A stretch of 64,000 nt of DNA from Pseudomonas asiatica. Its GTDB lineage: Bacteria; Pseudomonadota; Gammaproteobacteria; Pseudomonadales; Pseudomonadaceae. The notes under the pieces were generated by a model. The model had not been told where the DNA came from and ran no database searches. It worked only from the letters and a program-made list of their open reading frames with translations. Location of the stretch: the NCBI RefSeq assembly GCF_040214835.1, contig NZ_CP157874.1, forward strand, positions 4,614,501-4,678,500, read 5' to 3'. A program made the position numbers and the translations under genes. Positions 29,893 through 39,340 of the stretch are shown here, piece after piece (positions within the stretch are counted from its first letter, which is position 1; each line of letters begins with the position of its first letter).

Positions 29893-29927
29893 CCCGGTCA
29901 GGCTGCCTGGACCGTGGCCTGACCGGG
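29893..29927 (+). terminator. Strong hairpin after the NEL gene
   Basis: A perfect 11-bp stem (CCCGGTCAGGC/GCCTGACCGGG) with a 13-nt loop begins 14 bases after the stop. It is followed by only two T, so it may terminate weakly or protect the mRNA end. Confidence 0.6.
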
Positions 29928-29958
29928 TTGGTAGCGGCAGTGTGTGACGAGATATGCG

Positions 29959-29972
29959 TTCGGATTTCCGAA
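29959..29972. promoter_or_regulatory. Putative AauR site upstream of aatJ
   Basis: TTCGGATTTCCGAA is a perfect TTCGG-N4-CCGAA inverted repeat, the motif I recall for AauR upstream of the P. putida acidic amino acid transporter. A second TTCGG half-site lies at 29990. Both are about 110-150 bp before the -24/-12 promoter, the usual enhancer position for an NtrC-type activator. Confidence 0.65.
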
Positions 29973-30079
29973 TGACCGAAAACAATTCGTTCGGAAATGC
30001 GTACGCAACTCACCGTCATACAATGGTCAAAAAAGATTGATTCCCAGCAAATTCGCGGCGTTATCATCGAACACAGGGC

Positions 30080-30096
30080 TTGGCACGACTCATGCT
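30080..30096 (+). promoter_or_regulatory. Sigma-54 promoter of aatJQMP
   Basis: TTGGCACGACTCATGCT has the invariant GG (30082-30083) and GC (30094-30095) with exactly 10 nt between them, as in -24/-12 promoters. Transcription would start near 30107, about 90 nt before aatJ. The downstream aauR encodes a matching enhancer-binding protein. Confidence 0.75.
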
Positions 30097-30197
30097 CTAC
30101 ACTTGGTAGCCGAATGCAATCGTTTATTTCTGTATTCGTTGAACGAAGAGTCCGCCAACGGCTCCATAAAAAAAACAAACACGTCGAGGAAAATTTG

Positions 30198-31115
30198 ATG
30201 CGCATCGTTCGTCAATTGCTGGGCGCCGCCATCGCGGCCGCTGTGATCGCTTCGCCGGCCATGGCCGAAGAACTGACCGGCACCCTGAAGAAGATCAAGG
30301 ATTCGGGCACCATCACCCTGGGCCACCGCGACTCCTCCATCCCGTTTTCCTACCTGGCCGGCAAGCCCGAGCCCGTGGGCTACTCGCATGACATCCAGAT
30401 GGCTGTCGTCGACGCCCTGAAGAAGCAGCTGGGCACGGACATCAAGGTCCGCTACAACCTCGTCACCTCCCAGACCCGCATCCCGCTGGTGCAGAACGGC
30501 ACCGTGGACCTCGAGTGCGGCTCCACCACCAACAACGTCGAGCGCCAGCAACAGGTCGGCTTCTCGGTCGGCATCTTCGAAGTCGGTACCCGCCTGCTGA
30601 CCAAGGTCAAGGACGGTCAGCCAGCATACAAGGACTTCCCGGACCTTGCCGGCAAGAACGTGGTGACCACCGCCGGTACCACCTCCGAGCGCATCCTCAA
30701 GGCGATGAACGCCGACAAGCAGATGAAGATGAACGTGATTTCCGCCAAGGACCACGGTGAAGCCTTCAACATGCTCGAAAGCGGCCGCGCCGTGGCCTTC
30801 ATGATGGACGACGCCCTGCTCGCCGGCGAAATGGCCAAGGCTCGCAAGCCGACGGACTGGGTCATCACCGGTACCCCGCAGTCGTACGAAATCTACGGCT
30901 GCATGGTGCGCAAGGATGACGCGGCCTTCAAGAAAGCGGTCGATGACGCCATCGTCGGCTACTTCAAGTCGGGCGAAGTCAACAAGAGCTACGACAAGTG
31001 GTTCCAGCAGCCAATCCCGCCAAAGGGCCTGAACCTGCAGTTCCCGATGAGCGACGAGCTGAAGAAACTGATCGCCGAGCCGACCGACAAGGCTGCGGAC
31101 GAGAAGAAGTCCTGA
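30198..31115 (+). CDS. aatJ: AatJ, periplasmic glutamate/aspartate-binding protein
   Basis: Substrate-binding protein of an acidic amino acid ABC importer (GltI type). The 305-residue precursor has a signal peptide (residues 1-23, cleaved after AMA). The mature domain shows the family sequences GTITLGHRDSSIPFSY, DLECGSTTNN and YEIYGCMVRKDD. Start ATG 30198 has GAGGA nine bases upstream; the open frame extends left but into the promoter region. The order with two permeases, an ATPase and a two-component system matches the P. putida aatJQMP-aauSR locus (gltIJKL in other naming). Confidence 0.94.
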   Translation: MRIVRQLLGAAIAAAVIASPAMAEELTGTLKKIKDSGTITLGHRDSSIPFSYLAGKPEPVGYSHDIQMAVVDALKKQLGTDIKVRYNLVTSQTRIPLVQNGTVDLECGSTTNNVERQQQVGFSVGIFEVGTRLLTKVKDGQPAYKDFPDLAGKNVVTTAGTTSERILKAMNADKQMKMNVISAKDHGEAFNMLESGRAVAFMMDDALLAGEMAKARKPTDWVITGTPQSYEIYGCMVRKDDAAFKKAVDDAIVGYFKSGEVNKSYDKWFQQPIPPKGLNLQFPMSDELKKLIAEPTDKAADEKKS

Positions 31116-31126
31116 CTCTCAGATAG

Positions 31127-31214
31127 TGGCCTGGTGCTCAACAGCACCAATCAATACTGCAGGCCACTCATTAGTGTCTAACCTTTCATCCGAGGGCGCC
31201 AAGCGCTCTCGGAT
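31127..31214 (+). promoter_or_regulatory. Two stable hairpins between aatJ and aatQ
   Basis: The first (31127-31168) pairs GTGGCCTG with CAGGCCAC around an inner GTGCT/AGCAC hairpin. The second (31188-31214) is a 12-bp stem (ATCCGAGGGCGC/GCGCTCTCGGAT, one wobble) with a 3-nt loop. Neither has a T-run, so they probably stabilise or process the aatJ message to give more binding protein than permease. Confidence 0.6.
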
Positions 31215-31257
31215 GCTCGAAGGTGCCCGTGAAACAATCGTCTGAGGGGAAATCCCG

Positions 31258-32004
31258 ATGAATTACAACTGGGACTGGGGCGTGTTCTTCAAGTCCACCG
31301 GCGTGGGCAGCGAAACCTATCTGGACTGGTACGTCACCGGCCTGGGCTGGACCATCGCCATCGCCATCTCCGCCTGGATCATCGCCTTGCTGCTGGGCTC
31401 GGTCCTCGGTGTCATGCGTACCGTGCCGAACCGTGTGGTAGCAGGTATCGCCACTGCCTACGTGGAGCTGTTCCGCAACGTACCGCTGCTGGTGCAGCTG
31501 TTCATCTGGTACTTCCTGGTGCCGGACCTGCTGCCAGAAGGCCTGCAGGAATGGTTCAAGCAGGACCTCAACCCGACCACCTCGGCGCTGATCAGCGTGG
31601 TCATCTGCCTGGGCCTGTTCACCGCCGCCCGCGTGTGCGAACAGGTGCGTACCGGCATCCAGGCGCTGCCCCGCGGCCAGGAAGCCGCCGCCCGCGCCAT
31701 GGGCTTCAGCCTGTCGCAGATCTACACCAACGTGCTGCTGCCGCAAGCCTACCGGATCATCATTCCGCCGCTCACCTCGGAATTCCTGAACGTGTTCAAG
31801 AACTCGTCGGTGGCGTCGCTGATCGGCCTGATGGAACTGCTGGCACAAACCAAGCAGACCGCCGAATTCTCGGCCAACCTGTTCGAGGCCTTCACCCTGG
31901 CCACGCTGATCTACTTCACCCTGAACATGGGCCTGATGCTGCTGATGCGCATGGTCGAGAAGAAAGTCTCGGTGCCCGGCCTGATTTCCGTAGGGGGCAA
32001 ATAA
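31258..32004 (+). CDS. aatQ: AatQ, acidic amino acid ABC permease (GltJ type)
   Basis: Inner-membrane permease subunit, 248 residues, with five or so helices and the HisM/GltJ-family cytoplasmic loop RTGIQALPRGQEAAARAMG contacted by the ATPase. GAGGGG lies about 9 bases before the ATG. It directly precedes the second permease with no gap. The Q and M letters follow my recollection of the P. putida naming and could be swapped. Confidence 0.92.
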   Translation: MNYNWDWGVFFKSTGVGSETYLDWYVTGLGWTIAIAISAWIIALLLGSVLGVMRTVPNRVVAGIATAYVELFRNVPLLVQLFIWYFLVPDLLPEGLQEWFKQDLNPTTSALISVVICLGLFTAARVCEQVRTGIQALPRGQEAAARAMGFSLSQIYTNVLLPQAYRIIIPPLTSEFLNVFKNSSVASLIGLMELLAQTKQTAEFSANLFEAFTLATLIYFTLNMGLMLLMRMVEKKVSVPGLISVGGK

Positions 32005-32676
32005 ATGGACATGGATTTCAGCGAAATCATCCCGGCCCTGCCTGCCCTGTGGGAAGGCATGGTCATGACCCTGCAGCTGATGGTCATGGGCGTGGTCGGC
32101 GGCATTGTGCTGGGGACCATCCTGGCCCTGATGCGCCTGTCGTCGAGCAAGCTGCTGTCGAACGTGGCCGGCGCCTACGTCAACTACTTCCGCTCGATCC
32201 CGCTGCTGCTGGTCATCACCTGGTTCTACCTGGCGGTACCGTTCGTGCTGCGCTGGATCACCGGCGAGGACACCCCGGTGGGTGCCTTCACCTCCTGCGT
32301 GGTGGCATTCATGATGTTCGAGGCCGCGTACTTCTGCGAAATCGTCCGCGCCGGCGTGCAGTCGATCTCCAAGGGCCAGATGGGCGCCGCCCAGGCACTG
32401 GGCATGACCTACGGCCAGACCATGCGCCTGATCATCCTGCCCCAGGCTTTCCGCAAGATGACCCCGCTGCTGCTGCAGCAGAGCATCATCCTGTTCCAGG
32501 ACACCTCGCTGGTATACACCGTGGGCCTGGTGGACTTCCTCAACTCGGCACGCTCCAACGGCGACATCATCGGGCGCTCCCATGAGTTCCTGATCTTCGC
32601 CGGTGTCGTGTACTTCCTCATCAGCTTCTCCGCTTCGTGGCTGGTCAAGCGCCTGCAAAAAAGGATCACCGTATGA
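32005..32676 (+). CDS. aatM: AatM, acidic amino acid ABC permease (GltK type)
   Basis: Second permease of the pair, 223 residues, with the EAA-type loop [20 protein letters not shown] and several membrane helices, forming a heterodimer with AatQ. The start ATG 32005 directly abuts the aatQ stop (TAAATG); an in-frame ATG two codons later is also possible. It overlaps aatP by 4 bp (ATGA). Confidence 0.92.
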   Translation: MDMDFSEIIPALPALWEGMVMTLQLMVMGVVGGIVLGTILALMRLSSSKLLSNVAGAYVNYFRSIPLLLVITWFYLAVPFVLRWITGEDTPVGAFTSCVVAFMMFEAAYFCEIVRAGVQSISKGQMGAAQALGMTYGQTMRLIILPQAFRKMTPLLLQQSIILFQDTSLVYTVGLVDFLNSARSNGDIIGRSHEFLIFAGVVYFLISFSASWLVKRLQKRITV

Positions 32677-33407
32677 TTTCCATCAAGAACGTCAACAAGT
32701 GGTACGGGGACTTCCAGGTACTGACCGACTGCAGCACCGAGGTCAAGAAGGGTGAAGTGGTGGTGGTATGCGGCCCGTCGGGCTCGGGCAAGTCCACCCT
32801 GATCAAGTGCGTCAACGCCCTGGAGCCGTTCCAGAAAGGTGACATCGTGGTCGACGGCACCTCGATCGCCGACCCCAAGACCAACCTGCCCAAGCTGCGT
32901 TCGCGCGTCGGCATGGTGTTCCAGCACTTCGAGCTGTTTCCGCACCTGTCCATCACCGAGAACCTGACCATTGCCCAGCGCAAGGTGCTTGGCCGCAGCG
33001 AAGCGGAAGCGACCAAGAAGGGCCTGGCCCTGCTCGACCGTGTCGGCCTCGGTGCCCACGCCAAGAAGCACCCAGGCCAGCTGTCCGGCGGCCAGCAGCA
33101 GCGCGTGGCGATCGCCCGTGCCCTGTCGATGGACCCGATCGTCATGCTGTTCGACGAACCGACCTCGGCGCTGGACCCGGAGATGGTCAACGAAGTACTG
33201 GACGTGATGGTCGAACTGGCCCACGAAGGCATGACCATGATGTGCGTGACCCACGAAATGGGCTTCGCCCGCAAGGTGGCCAACCGCGTGATCTTCATGG
33301 ACAAGGGCAACATCATCGAGGATTGCCAGAAGGAAGACTTCTTCGGCAACCCGAGCGCCCGCCACGAGCGTACCCAGCACTTCCTCAGCAAGATCCTGCA
33401 ACACTGA
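32673..33407 (+). CDS. aatP: AatP, ATPase of the acidic amino acid transporter (GltL type)
   Basis: ATP-binding subunit, 244 residues, polar amino acid uptake family. It shows Walker [10 protein letters not shown], signature LSGGQQQR, Walker [16 protein letters not shown] and the switch His in VTHEMGFA. Start ATG 32673 overlaps the aatM stop. It ends 73 bp before aauS. Confidence 0.95.
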   Translation: MISIKNVNKWYGDFQVLTDCSTEVKKGEVVVVCGPSGSGKSTLIKCVNALEPFQKGDIVVDGTSIADPKTNLPKLRSRVGMVFQHFELFPHLSITENLTIAQRKVLGRSEAEATKKGLALLDRVGLGAHAKKHPGQLSGGQQQRVAIARALSMDPIVMLFDEPTSALDPEMVNEVLDVMVELAHEGMTMMCVTHEMGFARKVANRVIFMDKGNIIEDCQKEDFFGNPSARHERTQHFLSKILQH

Positions 33408-33429
33408 TTTTGCTTCACTGAAGCGGTCG

Positions 33430-33458
33430 GCGCCGCTGCCCTTTCGGGCAGCAGGCGC
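33430..33458 (+). promoter_or_regulatory. Hairpin between aatP and aauS
   Basis: GCGCCGCTGCCC and GGGCAGCAGGCGC form a stem with one bulged base and a TTTC loop. It lacks a T-run, so it may be a partial terminator or mRNA end that lowers aauSR relative to the transporter. Confidence 0.5.
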
Positions 33459-33480
33459 TGGTCGTGACAAGGCCACTGTG

Positions 33481-35385
33481 ATGAAATGCGATCCTTCGCT
33501 TCTTCTCCCTGCCAAGCCTGCCGTGAAATCCCGCCTGCTCCGCCAATTGCTGTTGCCGCCACTGATCATCCTGCTGATGGTCGGCCTGGGTATGGCTGGC
33601 TACCTGATCAGCGAGAGCAACGGTATCCGCACCCTCAGCGAAAACGGCGAACGCCAGCTGGAGCTGCACGCGCGCACGGTCGAGAGCGAAATCAGCAAGT
33701 ACACCTACCTGCCGAGCCTGCTGGAGCTGGAAGACAGCGTCTCGCACCTGCTCACCGACCCTGATGGCGGCTCGCGGCAGATCGTCAACGAATACCTCGA
33801 AGGCCTGAACCGGCGCAGCCGCAGCCGGGCCATCTTCGTCCTCGACACCAATGGCCGGGTCCAGGCCACCAGCAACTGGCGCGATGCCGACTCGTTCCTC
33901 GGCGAGGACCTGTCGTTCCGTGCCTACTTCCAGACCGCCGTGCGCGGCGAGCCCGGGCGTTTCTACGGTATCGGCAGCACCACCGGCGAGGCCGGCTATT
34001 ACCTGGCCCATGGCCTGGAGGAGCACGGCAAGATCATTGGCGTGGCGGTGATCAAAGTGCGCCTGGACACCCTCGAGGAGCGCTGGCAGCGTGCCCGCCT
34101 GGAAGCGTTCGTCAGCGACGAGAACGGCATCATCATCCTTTCCAGCGACCCGGCCCGGCGCCTGAAGTCGGTACGCCCGCTGACCCCGCAGATCAAGGAG
34201 CGCCTGGCCCGTAGCCTGCAATACTACTGGTGGCCGCTGAACGAACTGCAGCCCCTGGCCCGGGAAACCCTGGCCGATGGTGTGGAAAAGCTGACCTTCC
34301 CGGCCAACAGCGAAACCGCACAGGGCAAGGCCCGCGAAATGGCCTACCTGGCCCAGACCCGGCGCCTGGTCGACACACCCTGGCATTTCACCCTGCTGAC
34401 CCCGCTGCAGGACCTGCGCCGCGAATCCATGGTACAGGGCATCCTGGTGGGCGTGGCCTTCGCCTTGTTGGCGATCCTCGGCATTGCCTGGAACGAACGG
34501 CGCAAGGTCATCGCCACCCGCCTGGCAGCCCGCGAGGCCCTGCAGGAAGCCAACAGCCAGCTGGAACGACGGATTACCGAACGCACGGCCGACCTGCGCG
34601 CCAGCAATGAACGCCTCAAGGGCCAGATTCGCGAGCGCCGGCATGCCGAGCAGACCCTGCGCCACGCCCAGGACGAACTGGTACAGGCCGGCAAGCTGGC
34701 CGCCATCGGGCAGATGTCCACCAGCATTGCCCACGAACTGAACCAGCCGCTGGCCGCGCTGCGCACGCTGTCTGGCAACACCGTGCGCTTCCTCGAGCGC
34801 GGGGCACTGGAAACCGCCAGCACCAACCTGCGCACCATGAACGACCTGATCGACCGCATGGGCCGCATCACCGCCAGCCTGCGCTCGTTCGCCCGACGCA
34901 GTGACGACAGCGGCCAGGCCTCGCTGGCCAAGGCAGTGGACGCTACCCTGCAGGTGCTGGCCAACCGCATCAGCGCCTGCCACCTGCAGCTGCACAATCA
35001 GTTCGAGGACCAGCAGCTGGCCATCGACCAGACCCGCCTGGAGCAGATCCTGGTCAACCTGATCGGCAACGCCCTGGATGCCATGGCCGCCCAGCCGCTG
35101 CCGCAACTGTGGCTGGAAGGCGAGCTGCAGGGCGACAAGTACCGTTTGCAGGTGCGCGACAATGGCCACGGCATCGACGCCGAGGCGCGCAAGCACCTGT
35201 TCGAACCTTTCTTCACCACCAAACCGGGCGAACACGGCCTGGGCCTGGGCCTGACCCTGTCGGCGAGCCTTGCCGCCGCCGCCAAGGGCAGCCTCAACGT
35301 CGAGCACCCCGCCAGCGGCGGCACGGCCTTCGTCCTGGCCCTGCCCCTGGTCTCACCCCCTAGCGAATCGGCAGAGCACCCATGA
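33481..35385 (+). CDS. aauS: AauS, DctB-like sensor histidine kinase for acidic amino acids
   Basis: Membrane sensor kinase of 634 residues, DctB architecture. A first helix (about 25-42), a large periplasmic double-Cache/PAS-like sensor region (about 45-300) and a second helix (about 320-338) are followed by a coiled-coil linker, a HisKA domain with phospho-accepting His418 in IAHELNQPLAAL, and an HATPase domain with GNALDAM, DNGHGI and GLGLGL. It partners with aauR, which it overlaps by 4 bp. ATG 33481 is chosen with AAGG eight bases upstream; a GTG one codon earlier is equally possible. Confidence 0.92.
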   Translation: MKCDPSLLLPAKPAVKSRLLRQLLLPPLIILLMVGLGMAGYLISESNGIRTLSENGERQLELHARTVESEISKYTYLPSLLELEDSVSHLLTDPDGGSRQIVNEYLEGLNRRSRSRAIFVLDTNGRVQATSNWRDADSFLGEDLSFRAYFQTAVRGEPGRFYGIGSTTGEAGYYLAHGLEEHGKIIGVAVIKVRLDTLEERWQRARLEAFVSDENGIIILSSDPARRLKSVRPLTPQIKERLARSLQYYWWPLNELQPLARETLADGVEKLTFPANSETAQGKAREMAYLAQTRRLVDTPWHFTLLTPLQDLRRESMVQGILVGVAFALLAILGIAWNERRKVIATRLAAREALQEANSQLERRITERTADLRASNERLKGQIRERRHAEQTLRHAQDELVQAGKLAAIGQMSTSIAHELNQPLAALRTLSGNTVRFLERGALETASTNLRTMNDLIDRMGRITASLRSFARRSDDSGQASLAKAVDATLQVLANRISACHLQLHNQFEDQQLAIDQTRLEQILVNLIGNALDAMAAQPLPQLWLEGELQGDKYRLQVRDNGHGIDAEARKHLFEPFFTTKPGEHGLGLGLTLSASLAAAAKGSLNVEHPASGGTAFVLALPLVSPPSESAEHP

Positions 35386-36710
35386 ACCAAGCGCCTCTTA
35401 CCGTCCTGATCGTCGAAGACGACCCGCATGTGCTGCTCGGCTGCCAACAGGCGTTGGCCCTGGAAGACATCGCCTGCGAAGGCGTAGGCAGCGCCGAACA
35501 GGCGCTGGAACGCATCGGCGACGACTTTGCCGGCATCGTCGTCAGCGATATCCGCCTGCCGGGCATCGATGGCCTGGAGCTGCTCAACCGCCTCAAGGCC
35601 CGCGACCGCAGCCTGCCGGTGGTGCTGATCACCGGCCACGGCGATATCGACATGGCGGTCGGCGCCATGCGCAATGGCGCCTACGACTTCATGGAAAAAC
35701 CCTTCTCCCCGGAGCGCCTGGTCGACGTGGTGCGCCGCGCCCTTGAGCAGCGCGGGCTGTCGCGCGAAGTGGTGGCCCTGCGCCGCCAGCTGGCCGAGCA
35801 AAGCAGCCTGGAGGGGCGCATCATTGGCCGCTCGCCGGCCATGGAGCACCTGCGCGAACTGATCGCCAACGTCGCCGATACCTCGGCCAACGTGCTGATC
35901 GAAGGCGAAACCGGTACCGGCAAGGAACTGGTCGCCCGCTGCCTGCACGACTTCAGCCGCCGCCAGGGCCAGCCGTTCGTGGCACTGAACTGTGGCGGCC
36001 TGCCGGAAAACCTGTTCGAAAGCGAGATTTTCGGCCACGAGGCCAACGCCTTCACCGGTGCCGGCAAACGCCGCATCGGCAAGATCGAACATGCCAACGG
36101 CGGCACGCTGTTCCTCGACGAGGTGGAGAGCATGCCGATCAACCTGCAGATCAAGCTGTTGCGCGTGCTGCAGGAGCGCACCCTGGAGCGGCTGGGCTCG
36201 AACCAGAGCATTCCAGTGGACTGCCGGGTGATCGCGGCCACCAAGTCCGACCTGGATGCCATGGGCCAGAGCGGCCAGTTCCGCAGCGACCTGTATTACC
36301 GGCTGAACGTGGTGACCCTGGAGCTGCCGCCGCTGCGCGAGCGCCGCGAAGACATCCTGCAGCTGTTCGAACACTTTCTGCAGCAGTCGGCCCTGCGCTT
36401 CGACCGCGAAACGCCTGCGCTGGACAGCCAGACCTTGTCGCGCCTGATGGCCCACGACTGGCCAGGCAACGTGCGTGAACTGCGCAACGTCGCCGAACGC
36501 TATGCCCTCGGCCTGCCAGCGTTCAAGAAAGGCCCCAGCGGTGGTGCCAGCCAAGGCTTGGGCTTTGCCGAGGCGGTGGAAGCGTTCGAGCGCAACCTGC
36601 TCGGCGATGCCCTGCAACGCACTGGCGGCAACCTGAGCCAGGCCAGCCAGGAGCTGGGCATGGCCAAGACCACGCTTTTCGATAAAGTGAAGAAATACGG
36701 CCTCGGCTGA
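35382..36710 (+). CDS. aauR: AauR, NtrC-family sigma-54 activator
   Basis: Response regulator of 442 residues. The receiver domain (1-120) has Asp56 as phospho-acceptor in VSDIRLPG. The AAA+ domain (about 145-370) has Walker A GETGTGKE (175-182) and Walker B-like GGTLFLDE. The loop that contacts sigma-54 reads NAFTGA (222-227) instead of GAFTGA. The C-terminal Fis-type helix-turn-helix is [20 protein letters not shown]. The sigma-54 promoter and TTCGG-N4-CCGAA site upstream of aatJ are its expected targets. Confidence 0.93.
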   Translation: MNQAPLTVLIVEDDPHVLLGCQQALALEDIACEGVGSAEQALERIGDDFAGIVVSDIRLPGIDGLELLNRLKARDRSLPVVLITGHGDIDMAVGAMRNGAYDFMEKPFSPERLVDVVRRALEQRGLSREVVALRRQLAEQSSLEGRIIGRSPAMEHLRELIANVADTSANVLIEGETGTGKELVARCLHDFSRRQGQPFVALNCGGLPENLFESEIFGHEANAFTGAGKRRIGKIEHANGGTLFLDEVESMPINLQIKLLRVLQERTLERLGSNQSIPVDCRVIAATKSDLDAMGQSGQFRSDLYYRLNVVTLELPPLRERREDILQLFEHFLQQSALRFDRETPALDSQTLSRLMAHDWPGNVRELRNVAERYALGLPAFKKGPSGGASQGLGFAEAVEAFERNLLGDALQRTGGNLSQASQELGMAKTTLFDKVKKYGLG

Positions 36711-36736
36711 CCTCAACCCCAACCTGGAAAGACAAC

Positions 36737-37072
36737 GTGGACCTGGTATTCAAAGCTGCCCTGGGCGCTGGCGTGGTGGTGCTGCTGGCGGTGCTGTCGA
36801 AGACGCGCAATTACTACATCGCCGGGCTGGTGCCGCTGTTCCCCACCTTCGCCCTGATTGCCCACTACATCGTCGGCAAGGGGCGCAGCATTGCCGACCT
36901 GAAGACCACCATCCTGTTCGGCATGTGGTCGATCATTCCGTACTTCGTGTACCTGGCGACCTTGTATGTACTGGTCGACCGCATGCGCCTGGAGGCATCG
37001 CTGGCATTGGCCACGGTAGCCTGGCTGATGGCGGCGACCGTGCTGGTGACCTTGTGGGTGCGGATGCACTAG
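36737..37072 (+). CDS. glpM: GlpM family small membrane protein
   Basis: A 111-residue, very hydrophobic protein with four probable membrane helices (about 6-22, 28-47, 58-80, 85-108). Segments such as KTRNYYIAGLVPLFPTFAL and ADLKTTILFGMWS match what I remember of P. aeruginosa GlpM, a 12-kDa membrane protein reported to affect alginate production. Start GTG 36737 has GGAAAG about 7-9 bases upstream. The gene is not next to glpD here. Molecular function unknown. Confidence 0.8.
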   Translation: MDLVFKAALGAGVVVLLAVLSKTRNYYIAGLVPLFPTFALIAHYIVGKGRSIADLKTTILFGMWSIIPYFVYLATLYVLVDRMRLEASLALATVAWLMAATVLVTLWVRMH

Positions 37073-37090
37073 CCTGAAGGCGCACGCAAC

Positions 37091-37208
37091 CCTGTGGGAG
37101 CGGCCTTGCGTCGCGAAAGGGCCGCAAAGCGGCCCCGGCATTTTTGCAGGGGGGCTTGAATCCTGGGGCCGCTACGCGCCCCTTTCGCGACGCAAGGCCG
37201 CTCCCACA
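37091..37208. repeat. REP-type inverted repeat pair, family A
   Basis: Arms with GGAGCGGCCTTGCGTCGC and the complement, with a 30-bp spacer, lie between the convergent glpM and hydrolase genes. Both arms share the same change (GCGTCGC rather than GTGTCGC), showing that the arms co-vary. Confidence 0.85.
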
Positions 37209-37230
37209 ATGGACCGCGCCAGACCTCGAT

Positions 37231-38226
37231 TCAGAGCCCTGCGATATGCGTGACATCCTGCCGATGTGCCTGCAGGTAAGGCAACACCGCCCCCAGCAAC
37301 GGCGCCTTGAACGGCTCCTGGAAGCGGTGCGCCAACCCCGGTATCAAGCGCAGCTGGCTGCCCTGGATATGCGCCGCCAGATGCACGCCATGCATCACCG
37401 GCAGCAACGGGTCGGCCGTGCCATGCACCACCAGGGTCGGCACCCGCAACTGGTTCAGCAACTCGACCCTGCTCGGCTCGGCCAGTATCGCCATGATCTG
37501 GCGCTTGGCCCCCTCGGGGTTGAACGCCCGGTCATAGGCCACCGCCGCCTGCTGCAGCAAGGCCGCACGGTCGTCACGCACCTCGGGGCTACCCAGCGCC
37601 GCCAGCAGGTCGGCCTGCTGTTCGATGGCCACTTCGCGGTTCGGAGCGCTGCGCCGGGCCAGCAACTGCACCAGCGCCGGATCCGGCGCCGGCAACCCCG
37701 CCGCCCCTGAACTGGACATGACCAGCGTCAGGCTGCGCACGCGCTCGGGCGCCATGGCGGCCAGGTGCTGGGCAATCATGCCGCCCATGCTCACCCCCAG
37801 CACATGAAACTGGCGCACGCCCAACGCATCCATCAGGCGCAGGCCATCGTCCGCCATGTCGGTCAGCGTATAGGGCGCAGCCACCGGCAGGCCCAGCTTG
37901 TAGCGCAGCAGTTCGACCGTCAGGTTGGCCGACGGTGGCAGCTGGCTCCAGCGTGACAGGCCGACATCGCGGTTGTCATAGCGAATCACCCGAAAGCCCT
38001 GGCGGCACAACGCTTCGACCACGTCGTCCGGCCAGTGGATCAGCTGCCCGCCAAGGCCCATCACCAGCAGCAAGGCCGGGTCGCGTGGGGCACCGACGCT
38101 CTGATACACCAGGCTGACCGCGCCCAGTTCGGCACGCTGCACCGGCACGTGGGCGTCACAACGCTGTTCAGCGAAACTCGCAGGTACGCCGAATACAAAG
38201 AAAAGAAAAAGCCAAAAAGCCCGCAT
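37231..38226 (-). CDS. Exported alpha/beta hydrolase
   Basis: A 331-residue alpha/beta-fold hydrolase with a signal peptide (residues 1-19, cleaved near SFA). The oxyanion segment MGLGGQ, the nucleophile elbow GVSMGG (Ser146), Asp272 in HGTADP and His300 in GLAHRF complete the catalytic triad. It resembles esterases or epoxide-hydrolase-like enzymes; the substrate is unknown. It is divergent from metR, with about 200 bp between them, so it could be a MetR target. Confidence 0.85.
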   Translation of the reverse strand: MRAFWLFLFFVFGVPASFAEQRCDAHVPVQRAELGAVSLVYQSVGAPRDPALLLVMGLGGQLIHWPDDVVEALCRQGFRVIRYDNRDVGLSRWSQLPPSANLTVELLRYKLGLPVAAPYTLTDMADDGLRLMDALGVRQFHVLGVSMGGMIAQHLAAMAPERVRSLTLVMSSSGAAGLPAPDPALVQLLARRSAPNREVAIEQQADLLAALGSPEVRDDRAALLQQAAVAYDRAFNPEGAKRQIMAILAEPSRVELLNQLRVPTLVVHGTADPLLPVMHGVHLAAHIQGSQLRLIPGLAHRFQEPFKAPLLGAVLPYLQAHRQDVTHIAGL

Positions 38227-38422
38227 GAAAGAAACACCAGAATGCAGATCCCCAGTAGAGCGCGAGTCTGATGAATTCTGTTCGGGCGCGCTGCCACAGT
38301 TCAGTGACAGTTTGATGACTCCCGCCAGGCGGTGCGGCGGTACGCCCAGTCGACAGGCGCGGCAACATGAGGGAAACTCAACTCATTCCCTGTTTCCTCA
38401 AGTCCACACACCGGAGTCAGAT

Positions 38423-39340
38423 GTGCTGGAGATCCGTCACCTGAAAACCCTTCATGCCCTGCGCGAGGCCGACAGCCTGGTGGAGGCCGCCGAGCGCCTG
38501 CACCTGACCCAGTCGGCGCTGTCGCACCAGTTCAAGGAGCTGGAGGAGCGCCTGGGCCTGCCGCTGTTCGTGCGCAAGACCAAGCCGATCCGCTTCACCA
38601 GCGCCGGGTTGCGCCTGCTGCAACTGGCCGATGCCACCCTGCCGCTGCTGCGCGGCGCCGAACGTGACATCGCGCGCCTGGCCGGTGGCACCGCCGGGCG
38701 CCTGCACATGGCCATCGAATGCCACAGCTGCTTCCAGTGGCTGATGCCGACCATCGACCAGTTCCGTGACGCCTGGCCGGAGGTGGAGCTGGACCTGGCC
38801 TCCGGCTTTGCCTTCGCCCCACTGCCGGCCCTGGCCCGCGGTGACCTCGACCTGGTGGTGACCTCCGACCCGCTGGACCTGGCGGGCATCACCTACGTAC
38901 CGCTGTTCACCTACGAGGCGATGCTGGCGGTGGCCAACCAGCATCCCTTGGCCAGCAAGCCCTACATCGTGCCGCAGGACCTGCTTGACCAGACCCTGAT
39001 CACCTACCCGGTGGAGCGCGACCGCCTGGACATCTTCACCCGCTTCCTGGAGCCGGCCGACATCGAGCCCGCTGCCGTGCGCACCTCGGAGCTGACGGTG
39101 ATGATGATGCAACTGGTGGCCAGCGGCCGTGGCGTGTGCGGCATGCCGCACTGGGCGCTGCACGAGTACAGTTCGCGCGGGTATGTGAAGGGCAAGCGCC
39201 TGGGTGAAAAAGGGCTGTTCGCCACGCTTTATGCCGCCGTGCGCACCGACATGCTCGATGCGCCATACATGCGCGACTTCCTGCTGACGGCGAAGGACAC
39301 CTCGTTCGCTACCCTCGATGGCGTCAGCGCGGTGCGCTGA
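38423..39340 (+). CDS. metR: MetR, LysR-family regulator of methionine synthesis
   Basis: Transcription factor of 305 residues that in the family activates metE/metH with homocysteine as co-effector. The N-terminal LysR helix-turn-helix reads LEIRHLKTLHALREADSLVE and TQSALSHQFKELEERLG; the C-terminal substrate-binding fold follows. Start GTG 38423 has GGAG six bases upstream and gives the standard MetR N terminus; an upstream ATG at 38225 would add a 66-residue non-conserved stretch. The 3' end overlaps the convergent Nudix gene by 17 bp. Confidence 0.92.
   Translation: MLEIRHLKTLHALREADSLVEAAERLHLTQSALSHQFKELEERLGLPLFVRKTKPIRFTSAGLRLLQLADATLPLLRGAERDIARLAGGTAGRLHMAIECHSCFQWLMPTIDQFRDAWPEVELDLASGFAFAPLPALARGDLDLVVTSDPLDLAGITYVPLFTYEAMLAVANQHPLASKPYIVPQDLLDQTLITYPVERDRLDIFTRFLEPADIEPAAVRTSELTVMMMQLVASGRGVCGMPHWALHEYSSRGYVKGKRLGEKGLFATLYAAVRTDMLDAPYMRDFLLTAKDTSFATLDGVSAVR

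Noticed and set aside
31186..32658. A 490-codon His/Gln-rich frame opposite aatQ and aatM
   Set aside because: The Gln- and His-rich composition results from reading the complement of membrane-protein codons; the permeases are conserved.
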